In this document: one piece after another, positions 37,900 to 49,317 of the stretch
Layout of the letters: every line of letters begins with the position of its first letter
How positions within the stretch are numbered: position 1 is the first letter of the stretch
Origin: Liolophura sinensis
Lineage: Eukaryota; Mollusca; Polyplacophora; Chitonida; Chitonidae
DNA: 64,000 bases
Direction: 5' to 3'
NCBI RefSeq assembly: GCF_032854445.1
Contig: NW_027018099.1
Span: 1 to 64,000, forward strand
Translations under genes and position numbers: made by a program
The notes under the pieces: generated by a model
Told to the model about the DNA's origin: nothing
The model's input: only the letters and a program-made list of their open reading frames with translations
Databases searched by the model: none

Positions 37900-39548
37900 G
37901 TGCCCAGCAACGGCTCTTACTCCATGGAAACCAGGGAAATATGCAATTTTTTAACAGCTGCCGATGCCTGGCCCAATTCCGCATCTATTAGAACCTTATT
38001 GATGTGGTTCAGTGATCAGTTGTACTTTTTACAGCAGACTGTATCTAGTACATTGTGTTTTTTATGTACGAATGGTGTGGTTTTTCTACACGTAGATAAA
38101 GACATTGAGATTGTCTTGGACTTAAAAGTAAGACAATTGCTGGATGAGTTAAATGGGCTTAGCCCAAAGATTTGACGTCTTCTGGGCTACCGAAGGGCAC
38201 ATAACGTATAGTTAAAAGTTGAATATAGTAACGACCAGTCGCGATTGTGCATAGTACAGTGTATCCGATTTCAATTAACAAAAAGACCAGGCAAAAATGC
38301 AAAAGTGGAAAAACTGTTCCAGTGCTGCTGGTAAGAGGCTAATCCGACGTATTTTGTCAAGAGAAATCGAATGGTGCAAATCGCGTTGCTCTCCGACCAA
38401 TACTTTTGGCTGTAGCGACAATTGAATGATCATTGATGTCATAGTCACGTGCCCAGCAACGGCTCTTACTCCATGGAAACCAGGGAAATTTGCAATTTTT
38501 TAAACAGCTGCCGATGCCTGGGCCAATTCCGCATCTTTTAGAACCTTATTGATGTGGGTCAGTGATCAGTTGTACTTTTTACAGCAGACTGTATCTAGTA
38601 CCTTGTGTTTTTTAAGTACAAATGGTGTGGTTTTTCTACACGTAGATAAAGACATTGAGATTGTCTTGGACTTAAAAGTAAGACAATTGCTGGATGAGTT
38701 AAATGGGCTTAGCCCAAAGATTTGACGTCTTCTGGGCTACCGAAGGGCACATAACGTATAGTTAAAAGTTGAATATAGTAACGACCAGTCGCGATTGTGC
38801 ATAGTACAGTGTATCCGATTTCAATTAACAAAAAGACCAGGCAAAAATGCAAAAGTGGAAAAACTGTTCCAGTGCTACTGGGAAGAGGCTAATCCGACGT
38901 ATTTTGCCACGAGAAATCGAATGGTGCAAACCGCGTTGCTCTCCGACCAATACTTTTGGCTGTAGCGACAATTGAATGATCATTGATGTCATAGTCACGT
39001 GCCCAGCAACGGCTCTTACTCCATGGAAACCAGGGAAATTTGCAATTTTTTAAACAGCTGCCGATGCCTGGGCCAATTCCGCATCTTTTAGAACCTTATT
39101 GATGTGGGTCAGTGATCAGTTGTACTTTTTACAGCAGACTGTATCTAGTACCTTGTGTTTTTTATGTACAAATGGTGTGGTTTTTCTACACGTAGATAAA
39201 GACATTGAGATTGTCTTGGACTTAAAAGTAAGACAATTGCTGGATGAGTTAAATGGGCTTAGCCTAAAGATTTGACGTCTTCTGGGCTACCGAAGGGCAC
39301 ATAACGTATAGTTAAAAGTTGAATATAGTAACGACCAGTCGCGATTGTGCATAGTACAGTGTATCCGATTTCAATTAACAAAAAGACCAGGCAAAAATGC
39401 AAAAGTGGAAAAACTGTTCCAGTGCTGCTGGTAAGAGACTAACCCGACGTATTTTGTCACGAGAAATCGAATGGTGCAAACCGCGTTGCTCTCCGACCAA
39501 TACTTTTGGCTGTAGCGACAATTGAATGATCATTGATGTCATAGTCAC
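37900..39548 (+). repeat. Q cassette, three-monomer copy
   Basis: Starts are 37900 (A, ACATTG, TCAAGAGAAATCG, CAAATCGCG), 38449 (B, TTTTAAGTAC, CTACTGGGAAGAGG, TTTTGCCACGAG) and 38999 (B, AGCCTAAAG, AGAGACTAACCC). The first two match the start of the full Q cassettes at 42843 and 54378. The third lacks their ACCTGTCGCG and GACCATTG markers. Confidence 0.85.
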
Positions 39549-42293
39549 GTGCCCAGCAACGGCTCTTACTCCATGGAAACCAGGGAAATATGCAATTTTT
39601 TAACAGCTGCCGATGCCTGGCCCAATTCCGCATCTATTAGAACCTTATTGATGTGGTTCAGTGATCAGTTGTACTTTTTACAGCAGACTGTATCTAGTAC
39701 ATTGTGTTTTTTATGTACGAATGGTGTGGTTTTTCTACACGTAGATAAAGACATTGAGATTGTCTTGGACTTAAAAGTAAGACAATTGCTGGATGAGTTA
39801 AATGGGCTTAGCCCAAAGATTTGACGTCTTCTGGGCTACCGAAGGGCACATAACGTATAGTTAAAAGTTGAATATAGTAACGACCAGTCGCGATTGTGCA
39901 TAGTACAGTGTATCCGATTTCAATTAACAAAAAGACCAGGCAAAAATTCAAAAGTGGAAAAACTGTTCCAGTGCTACTGGTAAGAGGCTAATCCGACGTA
40001 TTTTGTCACGAGAAATCGAATGGTGCAAACCGCGTTGCTCTCCGACCAATACTTTTGGCTGTAGCCACAATTGAATGATCATTGATGTCATAGTCACGTG
40101 CCCAGCAACGGCTCTTACTCCATGGAAACCAGGGAAATTTGCAATTTTTTAAACAGCTGCCGATGCCTGGGCCAATTCCGCATCTTTTAGAACCTTATTG
40201 ATGTGGGTCAGTGATCAGTTGTACTTTTTACAACAGACTGTATCTAGTACCTTGTGTTTTTTATGTACAAATGGTGTGGTTTTTCTACACGTAGATAAAG
40301 ACATTGAGATTGTCTTGGACTTAAAAGTAACACAATTGCTGGATGAGTTAAATGGGCTTAGCCCAAAGATTTGACGTCTTCTGGGCTACCGAAGGGCACA
40401 TAACGTATAGTTAAAAGTTGAATATAGTAACGACCAGTCGCGATTGTGCATAGTACAGTGTATCCGATTTCAATTAACAAAAAGACCAGGCAAAAATGCA
40501 AAAGTGGAAAAACTGTTCCAGTGCTGCTGGTAAGAGGCTAATCCGACGTATTTTGTCAAGAGAAATCGAATGGTGCAAATCGCGTTGCTCTCCGACCTAT
40601 ACTTTTGGCTGTAGCGACAATTGAATGATCATTGATGTCATAGTCACGTGCCCAGCAACGGCTCTTACTCCATGGAAACCAGGGAAATTTGCAATTTTTT
40701 AACAGCTGCCGATGCCTGGGCCAATTCCGCATCTTTTAGAACCTTATTGATTTGGGTCAGTGATCAGTTGTACTTTTTACAGCAGACTGTATCTAGTACC
40801 TTGTGTTTTTTATGTACAAATGGTGTGGTTTTTCTACACGTAGATAAAGACATTGAGATTGTCTTGGACTTAGAAGTAAGACAATTGCTGGGTGAGTTTA
40901 ATGGGTTTAGCCCAAAGACTTGACGTCTTCTGGGCTACCGAAGGGCACATAACTTATAGTCAAAAGTTGAATATAGTAATGACCAGTCGCGATTGCACAT
41001 AGTACAGTGTAGCCGATTTCCATTAACAAAAAGACCAGGCAAAAATGCAAAGTGGAAAAACTGTTCCAGTGCTACTGGTAAGAGGCTAATCCGACGTATT
41101 TTGTCACGAGAAATCGAATGGTGCAAACCGCGTTGCTCTCCGACCAATACTTTTGGCTGCACCAACAATTGAATGATCATTGATGTCATAGTCACGTGCC
41201 CAGCAACGGCTCTTACTCCATGGAAACCAGGGAAATATGCAATTTTTTAACAGCTGCCGATGCCTGGCCCAATTCCGCATCTATTAGAACCTTATTGATG
41301 TGGTTCAGTGATCAGTTGTACTTTTTACAGCAGACTGTATCTAGTACCTTGTGTTTTTTATGTACGAATGGTGTGGTTTTTCTACACGTAGATAAAGACA
41401 TTGAGATTGTCTTGGACTTAAAAGTAAGACAATTGCTGGATGAGTTAAATGGGCTTAGCCCAAAGATTTGACGTCTTCTGGGCTACCGAAGGGCACATAA
41501 CGTATAGTTAAAAGTTGAATATAGTAACGACCAGTCGCGATTGTGCATAGTACAGTGTAGCCGATTTCAATTAACAAAAAGACCAGGCAAAAATGCAAAA
41601 GTGGAAAAACTGTTCCAGTGCTGCTGGTAAGAGGCTAATCCGACGTATTTTGTCACGAGAAATCGAATGGTGCAAACCGCGTTGCTCTCCGACCAATACT
41701 TTTGGCTGTAGCGACAATTGAATGATCATTGATGTCATAGTCACGTGCCCAGCAACGGCTCTTACTCCATGGAAACCAGGGAAATTTGCAATTTTTTAAA
41801 CAGCTGCCGATGCCTGGGCCAATTCCGCATCTTTTAGAACCTTATTGATGTGGGTCAGTGATCAGTTGTACTTTTTACAGCAGACTGTATCTAGTACCTT
41901 GTGTTTTTTATGTACAAATGGTGTGGTTTTTCTACACGTAGATAAAGACATTGAGATTGTCTTGGACTTAAAAGTAAGACAATTGCTGGATGAGTTAAAT
42001 GGGCTTAGCCTAAAGATTTGACGTCTTCTGGGCTACCGAAGGGCACATAACGTATAGTCAAAAGTTGAATATAGTAATGACCAGTCGCAATTGCACATAG
42101 TACAGTGTAGCCGATTTCCATTAACAAAAAGACCAGGCAAAAATGCAAAGTGGAAAAACTGTTCCAGTGCTACTGGTAAGAGGCTAATCCGACGTATTTT
42201 GTCACGAGAAATCGAATGGTGCAAACCGCGTTGCTCTCCGACCAATACTTTTGGCTGTAGCGACAATTGAATGATCATTGATGTCATAGTCAC
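39549..42293 (+). repeat. P cassette (2,745-bp pentamer), copy 1
   Basis: Five monomers at 39549, 40098, 40648, 41196 and 41745. Unit 1 is A with ATTCAAAAGTGG and GTAGCCAC. Unit 2 is B with ACAACAG, AAGTAACACAATTG and a TCAAGAG end. Unit 3 is E with ACTTGAC, GATTGCACATAG and the private GGCTGCACCAACAATT at 41155. Unit 4 is A with ACCTTG. Unit 5 is B with AGCCTAAAG plus an E-type 3' part (GTCGCAATTGCACATAG, TAGCC, CCATT). The same order recurs at 46141 and 48886. The distance from copy 1 to copy 2 is 6,592 bp, or 12 monomers. Confidence 0.9.
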
Positions 42294-42842
42294 GTGCCCA
42301 GCAACGGCTCTTACTCCATGGAAACCAGGGAAATTTGCAATTTTTTAAACAGCTGCCGATGCCTGGGCCAATTCCGCATCTTTTAGAACCTTATTGATGT
42401 GGGTCAGTGATCAGTTGTACTTTTTACAGCAGACTGTATCTAGTACCTTGTGTTTTTTATGTACAAATGGTGTGGTTTTTCTACACGTAGATAAAGACAT
42501 TGAGATTGTCTTGGACTTAAAAGTAAGACAATTGCTGGATGAGTTAAATGGGCTTAGCCTAAAGATTTGACGTCTTCTGGGCTACCGAAGGGCACATAAC
42601 GTATAGTCAAAAGTTGAATATAGTAATGACCAGTCGCAATTGCACATAGTACAGTGTAGCCGATTTCCATTAACAAAAAGACCAGGCAAAAATGCAAAGT
42701 GGAAAAACTGTTCCAGTGCTACTGGTAAGAGGCTAATCCGACGTATTTTGTCACGAGAAATCGAATGGTGCAAACCGCGTTGCTCTCCGACCAATACTTT
42801 TGGCTGTAGCGACAATTGAATGATCATTGATGTCATAGTCAC
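42294..42842 (+). repeat. Recent single-monomer duplication of P unit 5
   Basis: This 549-bp monomer appears identical by eye to the one immediately before it (41745-42293), sharing AGCCTAAAG, GTATAGTC, GTCGCAATTGCACATAG, TAGCC, CCATT and GCAAAGTGG. Equivalent P-cassette units at 48337 and 51083 are single. All of these carry AACTTATAGTC where this pair has AACGTATAGTC, so the pair arose from one parent. Confidence 0.88.
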
Positions 42843-45591
42843 GTGCCCAGCAACGGCTCTTACTCCATGGAAACCAGGGAAATATGCAATTTTTTAACAG
42901 CTGCCGATGCCTGGCCCAATTCCGCATCTATTAGAACCTTATTGATGTGGTTCAGTGATCAGTTGTACTTTTTACAGCAGACTGTATCTAGTACATTGTG
43001 TTTTTTATGTACGAATGGTGTGGTTTTTCTACACGTAGATAAAGACATTGAGATTGTCTTGGACTTAAAAGTAAGACAATTGCTGGATGAGTTAAATGGG
43101 CTTAGCCCAAAGATTTGACGTCTTCTGGGCTACCGAAGGGCACATAACGTATAGTTAAAAGTTGAATATAGTAACGACCAGTCGCGATTGTGCATAGTAC
43201 AGTGTATCCGATTTCAATTAACAAAAAGACCAGGCAAAAATGCAAAAGTGGAAAAACTGTTCCAGTGCTGCTGGTAAGAGGCTAATCCGACGTATTTTGT
43301 CAAGAGAAATCGAATGGTGCAAATCGCGTTGCTCTCCGACCAATACTTTTGGCTGTAGCGACAATTGAATGATCATTGATGTCATAGTCACGTGCCCAGC
43401 AACGGCTCTTACTCCATGGAAACCAGGGAAATTTGCAATTTTTTAAACAGCTGCCGATGCCTGGGCCAATTCCGCATCTTTGAGAACCTTATTGATGTGG
43501 GTCAGTGATCAGTTGTACTTTTTACAGCAGACTGTATCTAGTACCTTGTGTTTTTTAAGTACAAATGGTGTGGTTTTTCTACACGTAGATAAAGACATTG
43601 AGATTGTCTTGGACTTAAAAGTAAGACAATTGCTGGATGAGTTAAATGGGCTTAGCCCAAAGATTTGACGTCTTCTGGGCTACCGAAGGGCACATAACGT
43701 ATAGTTAAAAGTTGAATATAGTAACGACCAGTCGCGATTGTGCATAGTACAGTGTATCCGATTTCAATTAACAAAAAGACCAGGCAAAAATGCAAAAGTG
43801 GAAAAACTGTTCCAGTGCTACTGGGAAGAGGCTAATCCGACGTATTTTGCCACGAGAAATCGAATGGTGCAAACCGCGTTGCTCTCCGACCAATACTTTT
43901 GGCTGTAGCGACAATTGAATGATCATTGATGTCATAGTCACGTGCCCAGCAACGGCTCTTACTCCATGGAAACCAGGGAAATTTGCAATTTTTTAAACAG
44001 CTGCCGATGCCTGGGCCAATTCCGCATCTTTTAGAACCTTATTGATGTGGGTCAGTGATCAGTTGTACTTTTTACAGCAGACTGTATCTAGTACCTTGTG
44101 TTTTTTATGTACAAATGGTGTGGTTTTTCTACACGTAGATAAAGACATTGAGATTGTCTTGGACTTAAAAGTAAGACAATTGCTGGATGAGTTAAATGGG
44201 CTTAGCCTAAAGATTTGACGTCTTCTGGGCTACCGAAGGGCACATAACGTATAGTTAAAAGTTGAATATAGTAACGACCTGTCGCGATTGTGCATAGTAC
44301 AGTGTATCCGATTTCAATTAACAAAAAGACCAGGCAAAAATGCAAAAGTGGAAAAACTGTTCCAGTGCTGCTGGTAAGAGGCTAATCCGACGTATTTTGT
44401 CACGAGAAATCGAATGGTGCAAACCGCGTTGCTCTCCGACCAATACTTTTGGCTGTAGCGACCATTGAATGATCATTGATGTCATAGTCACGTGCCCAGC
44501 AACGGCTCTTACTCCATGGAAACCAGGGAAATTTGCAATTTTTTAAACAGCTGCCGATGCCTGGGCCAATTCCGCATCTTTTAGAACCTTATTGAGGTGG
44601 TTCAGTGATCAGTTGTACTTTTTACAGCAGACTGTATCTAGTACCTTGTGTTTTTTATGTACAAATGGTGTGGTTTTTCTACACGTAGATAAAGACATTG
44701 AGATTGTCTTGGACTTAGAAATAAGACAATTGCTGGGTGAGTTAAATGGGCTTAGCCCAAAGATTTGACGTCTTCTGGGCTACAGAAGGGCACATAACTT
44801 ATAGTCAAAAGTTGAATATAGTAATGACCAGTCGCGATTGTACATAGTAGAATGTATCCGATTTCAATTAACAAAAAGACCAGGCAAAAATGCAAAAGTG
44901 GAAAAACTGTTCCAGTGCTGCTGGTAAGAGACTAATCCGACGTATTTTGTCACGAGAAATCGAATGGTGCAAACCGCGTTGCTCTCCGACCAATACTTTT
45001 GGCTGTAGCGACAATTGAATGATCATTGATGTCATAGTCACGTGCCCAGCAACGGCTCTTACTCCATGGAAACCAGGGAAATATGCAATTTTTTAAACAG
45101 CTGCCGATGCCTGGCCCAATTCCGCATCTTTTAGAACCTTATTGATGTAGGTCAGTGATCAGTTGTACTTTTTACAGCAGACTGTATCTAGTACCTTGTG
45201 TTTTTTATGTACGAATGGTGTGGTTTTTCTACACGTAGATAAAGACATTGAGATTGTCTTGGACTTAAAAGTAAGACAATTGCTGGATGAGTTAAATGGG
45301 CTTAGCCCAAAGATTTGACGTCTTCTGGGCTACCGAAGGGCACATAACGTATAGTTAAAAGTTGAATATAGTAACGACCAGTCGCGATTGTGCATAGTAC
45401 AGTGTATCCGATTTCAATTAACAAAAAGACCAGGCAAAAATGCAAAAGTGGAAAAACTGTTCCAGTGCTACTGGTAAGAGGCTAATCCGACGTATTTTGT
45501 CACGAGAAATCGAATGGTGCAAACCGCGTTGCTCTCCGACCAATACTTTTGGCTGTAGCGACAATTGAATGATCATTGATGTCATAGTCAC
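42843..45591 (+). repeat. Q cassette (2,749-bp pentamer), copy 1
   Basis: Monomers at 42843, 43392, 43942, 44492 and 45042. Diagnostic markers in order: TCAAGAG with CAAATCGCG; TTTTAAGTAC with CTACTGGGAAGAGG and TTTTGCCACGAG; AGCCTAAAG with ACCTGTCGCG and GACCATTG; TTGAGGTGGTTCAG with CTTAGAAATAAG, CTACAGAAGG and GTAGAATG; then ATATGCA with long homopolymer and GTAGGTC. The same five-monomer order with the same markers recurs at 54378-57126, 11,535 bp (21 monomers) away. Confidence 0.9.
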
Positions 45592-46140
45592 GTGCCCAGC
45601 AACGGCTCTTACTCCATGGAAACCAGAGAAATTTGCAATATTTTAAACAGCTGCCGATGCCTGGGCCAATTCCGCATCTTTTAGAACCTTATTGATGTGG
45701 GTCAGTGATCAGTTGTACTTTTTACAGCAGACTGTATCTAGTACCTTGTGTTTTTTATGTACAAATGGTGTGGTTTTTCTACACGTAGATAAAGACATTG
45801 AGATTGTCTTGGACTTAAAAGTAAGACAATTGCTGGATGAGTTAAATGGGCTTAGCCTAAAGATTTGACGTCTTCTGGGCTACCGAAGGGCACATAACTT
45901 ATAGTCAAAAGTTGAATATAGTAATGACCAGTCGCAATTGCACATAGTACAGTGTAGCCGATTTCCATTAACAAAAAGACCAGGCAAAAATGCAAAGTGG
46001 AAAAACTGTTCCAGTGCTACTGGTAAGAGGCTAATCCGACGTATTTTGTCACGAGAAATCGAATGGTGCAAACCGCGTTGCTCTCCGACCAATACTTTTG
46101 GCTGTAGCCACAATTGAATGATCATTGATGTCATAGTCAC
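45592..46140 (+). repeat. Single monomer of P-unit-5 type linking Q to P
   Basis: This B-type first half with AGCCTAAAG is joined to an E-type 3' part (CTTATAGTC, GTCGCAATTGCACATAG, TAGCC, CCATT), ending GTAGCCAC. Private changes are CCAGAGAAATTTGCAATATTTT near 45625. It stands alone between Q copy 1 and P copy 2, so it may be the remnant of a deleted P cassette. Confidence 0.8.
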
Positions 46141-48885
46141 GTGCCCAGCAACGGCTCTTACTCCATGGAAACCAGGGAAATATGCAATTTTTTAACAGCT
46201 GCCGATGCCTGGCCCAATTCCGCATCTATTAGAACCTTATTGATGTGGTTCAGTGATCAGTTGTACTTTTTACAGCAGACTGTATCTAGTACATTGTGTT
46301 TTTTATGTACGAATGGTGTGGTTTTTCTACACGTAGATAAAGACATTGAGATTGTCTTGGACTTAAAAGTAAGACAATTGCTGGATGAGTTAAATGGGCT
46401 TAGCCCAAAGATTTGACGTCTTCTGGGCTACCGAAGGGCACATAACGTATAGTTAAAAGTTGAATATAGTAACGACCAGTCGCGATTGTGCATAGTACAG
46501 TGTATCCGATTTCAATTAACAAAAAGACCAGGCAAAAATTCAAAAGTGGAAAAACTGTTCCAGTGCTACTGGTAAGAGGCTAATCCGACGTATTTTGTCA
46601 CGAGAAATCGAATGGTGCAAACCGCGTTGCTCTCCGACCAATACTTTTGGCTGTAGCCACAATTGAATGATCATTGATGTCATAGTCACGTGCCCAGCAA
46701 CGGCTCTTACTCCATGGAAACCAGGGAAATTTGCAATTTTTTAAACAGCTGCCGATGCCTGGGCCAATTCCGCATCTTTTAGAACCTTATTGATGTGGGT
46801 CAGTGATCAGTTGTACTTTTTACAACAGACTGTATCTAGTACCTTGTGTTTTTTATGTACAAATGGTGTGGTTTTTCTACACGTAGATAAAGACATTGAG
46901 ATTGTCTTGGACTTAAAAGTAACACAATTGCTGGATGAGTTAAATGGGCTTAGCCCAAAGATTTGACGTCTTCTGGGCTACCGAAGAGCACATAACGTAT
47001 AGTTAAAAGTTGAATATAGTAACGACCAGTCGCGATTGTGCATAGTACAGTGTATCCGATTTCAATTAACAAAAAGACCAGGCAAAAATGCAAAAGTGGA
47101 AAAACTGTTCCAGTGCTGCTGGTAAGAGGCTAATCCGACGTATTTTGTCAAGAGAAATCGAATGGTGCAAATCGCGTTGCTCTCCGACCAATACTTTTGG
47201 CTGTAGCGACAATTGAATGATCATTGATGTCATAGTCACGTGCCCAGCAACGGCTCTTACTCCATGGAAACCAGGGAAATTTGCAATTTTTTAACAGCTG
47301 CCGATGCCTGGGCCAATTCCGCATCTTTTAGAACCTTATTGATTTGGGTCAGTGATCAGTTGTACTTTTTACAGCAGACTGTATCTAGTACCTTGTGTTT
47401 TTTATGTACAAATGGTGTGGTTTTTCTACACGTAGATAAAGACATTGAGATTGTCTTGGACTTAGAAGTAAGACAATTGCTGGGTGAGTTTAATGGGTTT
47501 AGCCCAAAGACTTGACGTCTTCTGGGCTACCGAAGGGCACATAACTTATAGTCAAAAGTTGAATATAGTAATGACCAGTCGCGATTGCACATAGTACAGT
47601 GTAGCCGATTTCCATTAACAAAAAGACCAGGCAAAAATGCAAAGTGGAAAAACTGTTCCAGTGCTACTGGTAAGAGGCTAATCCGACGTATTTTGTCACG
47701 AGAAATCGAATGGTGCAAACCGCGTTGCTCTCCGACCAATACTTTTGGCTGCACCAACAATTGAATGATCATTGATGTCATAGTCACGTGCCCAGCAACG
47801 GCTCTTACTCCATGGAAACCAGGGAAATATGCAATTTTTTAACAGCTGCCGATGCCTGGCCCAATTCCGCATCTATTAGAACCTTATTGATGTGGTTCAG
47901 TGATCAGTTGTACTTTTTACAGCAGACTGTATCTAGTACCTTGTGTTTTTTATGTACGAATGGTGTGGTTTTTCTACACGTAGATAAAGACATTGAGATT
48001 GTCTTGGACTTAAAAGTAAGACAATTGCTGGATGAGTTAAATGGGCTTAGCCCAAAGATTTGACGTCTTCTGGGCTACCGAAGGGCACATAACGTATAGT
48101 TAAAAGTTGAATATAGTAACGACCAGTCGCGATTGTGCATAGTACAGTGTATCCGATTTCAATTAACAAAAAGACCAGGCAAAAATGCAAAAGTGGAAAA
48201 ACTGTTCCAGTGCTACTGGTAAGAGGCTAATCCGACGTATTTTGTCACGAGAAATCGAATGGTGCAAACCGCGTTGCTCTCCGACCAATACTTTTGGCTG
48301 TAGCGACAATTGAATGATCATTGATGTCATAGTCACGTGCCCAGCAACGGCTCTTACTCCATGGAAACCAGGGAAATTTGCAATTTTTTAAACAGCTGCC
48401 GATGCCTGGGCCAATTCCGCATCTTTTAGAACCTTATTGATGTGGGTCAGTGATCAGTTGTACTTTTTACAGCAGACTGTATCTAGTACCTTGTGTTTTT
48501 TATGTACAAATGGTGTGGTTTTTCTACACGTAGATAAAGACATTGAGATTGTCTTGGACTTAAAAGTAAGACAATTGCTGGATGAGTTAAATGGGCTTAG
48601 CCTAAAGATTTGACGTCTTCTGGGCTACCGAAGGGCACATAACTTATAGTCAAAAGTTGAATATAGTAATGACCAGTCGCAATTGCACATAGTACAGTGT
48701 AGCCGATTTCCATTAACAAAAAGACCAGGCAAAAATGCAAAGTGGAAAAACTGTTCCAGTGCTACTGGTAAGAGGCTAATCCGACGTATTTTGTCACGAG
48801 AAATCGAATGGTGCAAACCGCGTTGCTCTCCGACCAATACTTTTGGCTGTAGCGACAATTGAATGATCATTGATGTCATAGTCAC
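46141..48885 (+). repeat. P cassette (2,745-bp pentamer), copy 2
   Basis: Monomers at 46141, 46690, 47240, 47788 and 48337 follow the order of copy 1, with the private GGCTGCACCAACAATT at 47747. It shares the AAGTAACACAATTG variant of unit 2 with copy 1 only, so copies 1 and 2 are closest relatives even though copy 3 is the adjacent one. GAAGAGCAC near 46983 is private to this copy. Confidence 0.92.
48862..48871. other. AATGATCATT 10-bp palindrome (representative)
   Basis: A perfect 10-bp palindrome lies 15-24 bp before each monomer boundary, just upstream of GTCACGTG. A second TGATCA follows about 120 bp downstream in CAGTGATCAG. I saw the AATGATCATT element in essentially every monomer. 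Some copies have ATTAAATG in place of ATTGAATG next to it (for example near 11489 and 14789) without breaking the palindrome. Confidence 0.6.
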
Positions 48886-48888
48886 GTG
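48881..48888. other. GTCACGTG palindromic site at monomer boundary (representative)
   Basis: GTCACGTG contains the CACGTG E-box/G-box palindrome. By eye it is intact at nearly all 116 monomer boundaries in the window. Exceptions seen are CTCACGTG at 12060 and 32947, GTCACGTT at 34597, and TCCACGTG at 50531. CACGTG is the known core site of many bHLH and bHLH-zip factors, and RTCACRTG is the CDEI centromere element of budding yeast. Binding here is not shown. Confidence 0.5.
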
Positions 48889-49095
48889 CCCAGCAACGGC
48901 TCTTACTCCATGGAAACCAGGGAAATATGCAATTTTTTAACAGCTGCCGATGCCTGGCCCAATTCCGCATCTATTAGAACCTTATTGATGTGGTTCAGTG
49001 ATCAGTTGTACTTTTTACAGCAGACTGTATCTAGTACATTGTGTTTTTTATGTACGAATGGTGTGGTTTTTCTACACGTAGATAAAGACATTGAG

Positions 49096-49123
49096 ATTGT
49101 CTTGGACTTAAAAGTAAGACAAT
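49096..49123. other. 28-bp compound dyad with 8-bp perfect arms (representative)
   Basis: ATTGTCTT at 49096-49103 is the exact reverse complement of AAGACAAT at 49116-49123. Between them, ACTT and AAGT form a second 4-bp inverted pair around AA, so the element can fold as 8 bp, a GG bulge, 4 bp and a tiny loop. It sits at offset 210-237 of the monomer and recurs in almost all copies. E-class units change only the loop (ACTTAGAAGT). Copies with a disrupted arm include TAAGAGAATT near 27685 and 29335 and TAACACAATT near 40330 and 46921. Confidence 0.75.
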
Positions 49124-49139
49124 TGCTGGATGAGTTAAA

Positions 49140-49174
49140 TGGGCTTAGCCCAAAGATTTGACGTCTTCTGGGCT
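49140..49174. other. Alternative hairpin region with TGACGTCT CRE-like core (representative)
   Basis: TGGGC-TTA-GCCCA at 49140-49152 is a 5-bp inverted repeat. AGCCCA at 49147-49152 also pairs with TGGGCT at 49169-49174, so two mutually exclusive hairpins share one arm. The 16-bp spacer of the second holds TGACGTCT at 49159-49166, a 7-of-8 match to the CRE palindrome TGACGTCA. E-class units have TGGGTTTAGCCCA, which in RNA keeps a G-U pair. The AGCCTAAAG variant of P unit 5 weakens both pairings. Confidence 0.55.
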
Positions 49175-49263
49175 ACCGAAGGGCACATAACGTATAGTTA
49201 AAAGTTGAATATAGTAACGACCAGTCGCGATTGTGCATAGTACAGTGTATCCGATTTCAATTA

Positions 49264-49317
49264 ACAAAAAGACCAGGCAAAAATTCAAAAGTGGAAAAAC
49301 TGTTCCAGTGCTACTGG
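49264..49317. other. A-tract cluster followed by two small inverted repeats (representative)
   Basis: Four A4-A5 tracts lie within about 35 bp (49265-49299), a composition associated with intrinsic curvature, although their spacing of roughly 8-13 bp is not perfectly helical. They run into TGGAA-N6-TTCCA at 49292-49307 and CCAGT-GCT-ACTGG at 49305-49317. The second repeat is perfect only in CTACTGG monomers; CTGCTGG and CTGTTGG monomers break or weaken it. This A-rich block is also the main indel site of the monomer. Confidence 0.6.
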
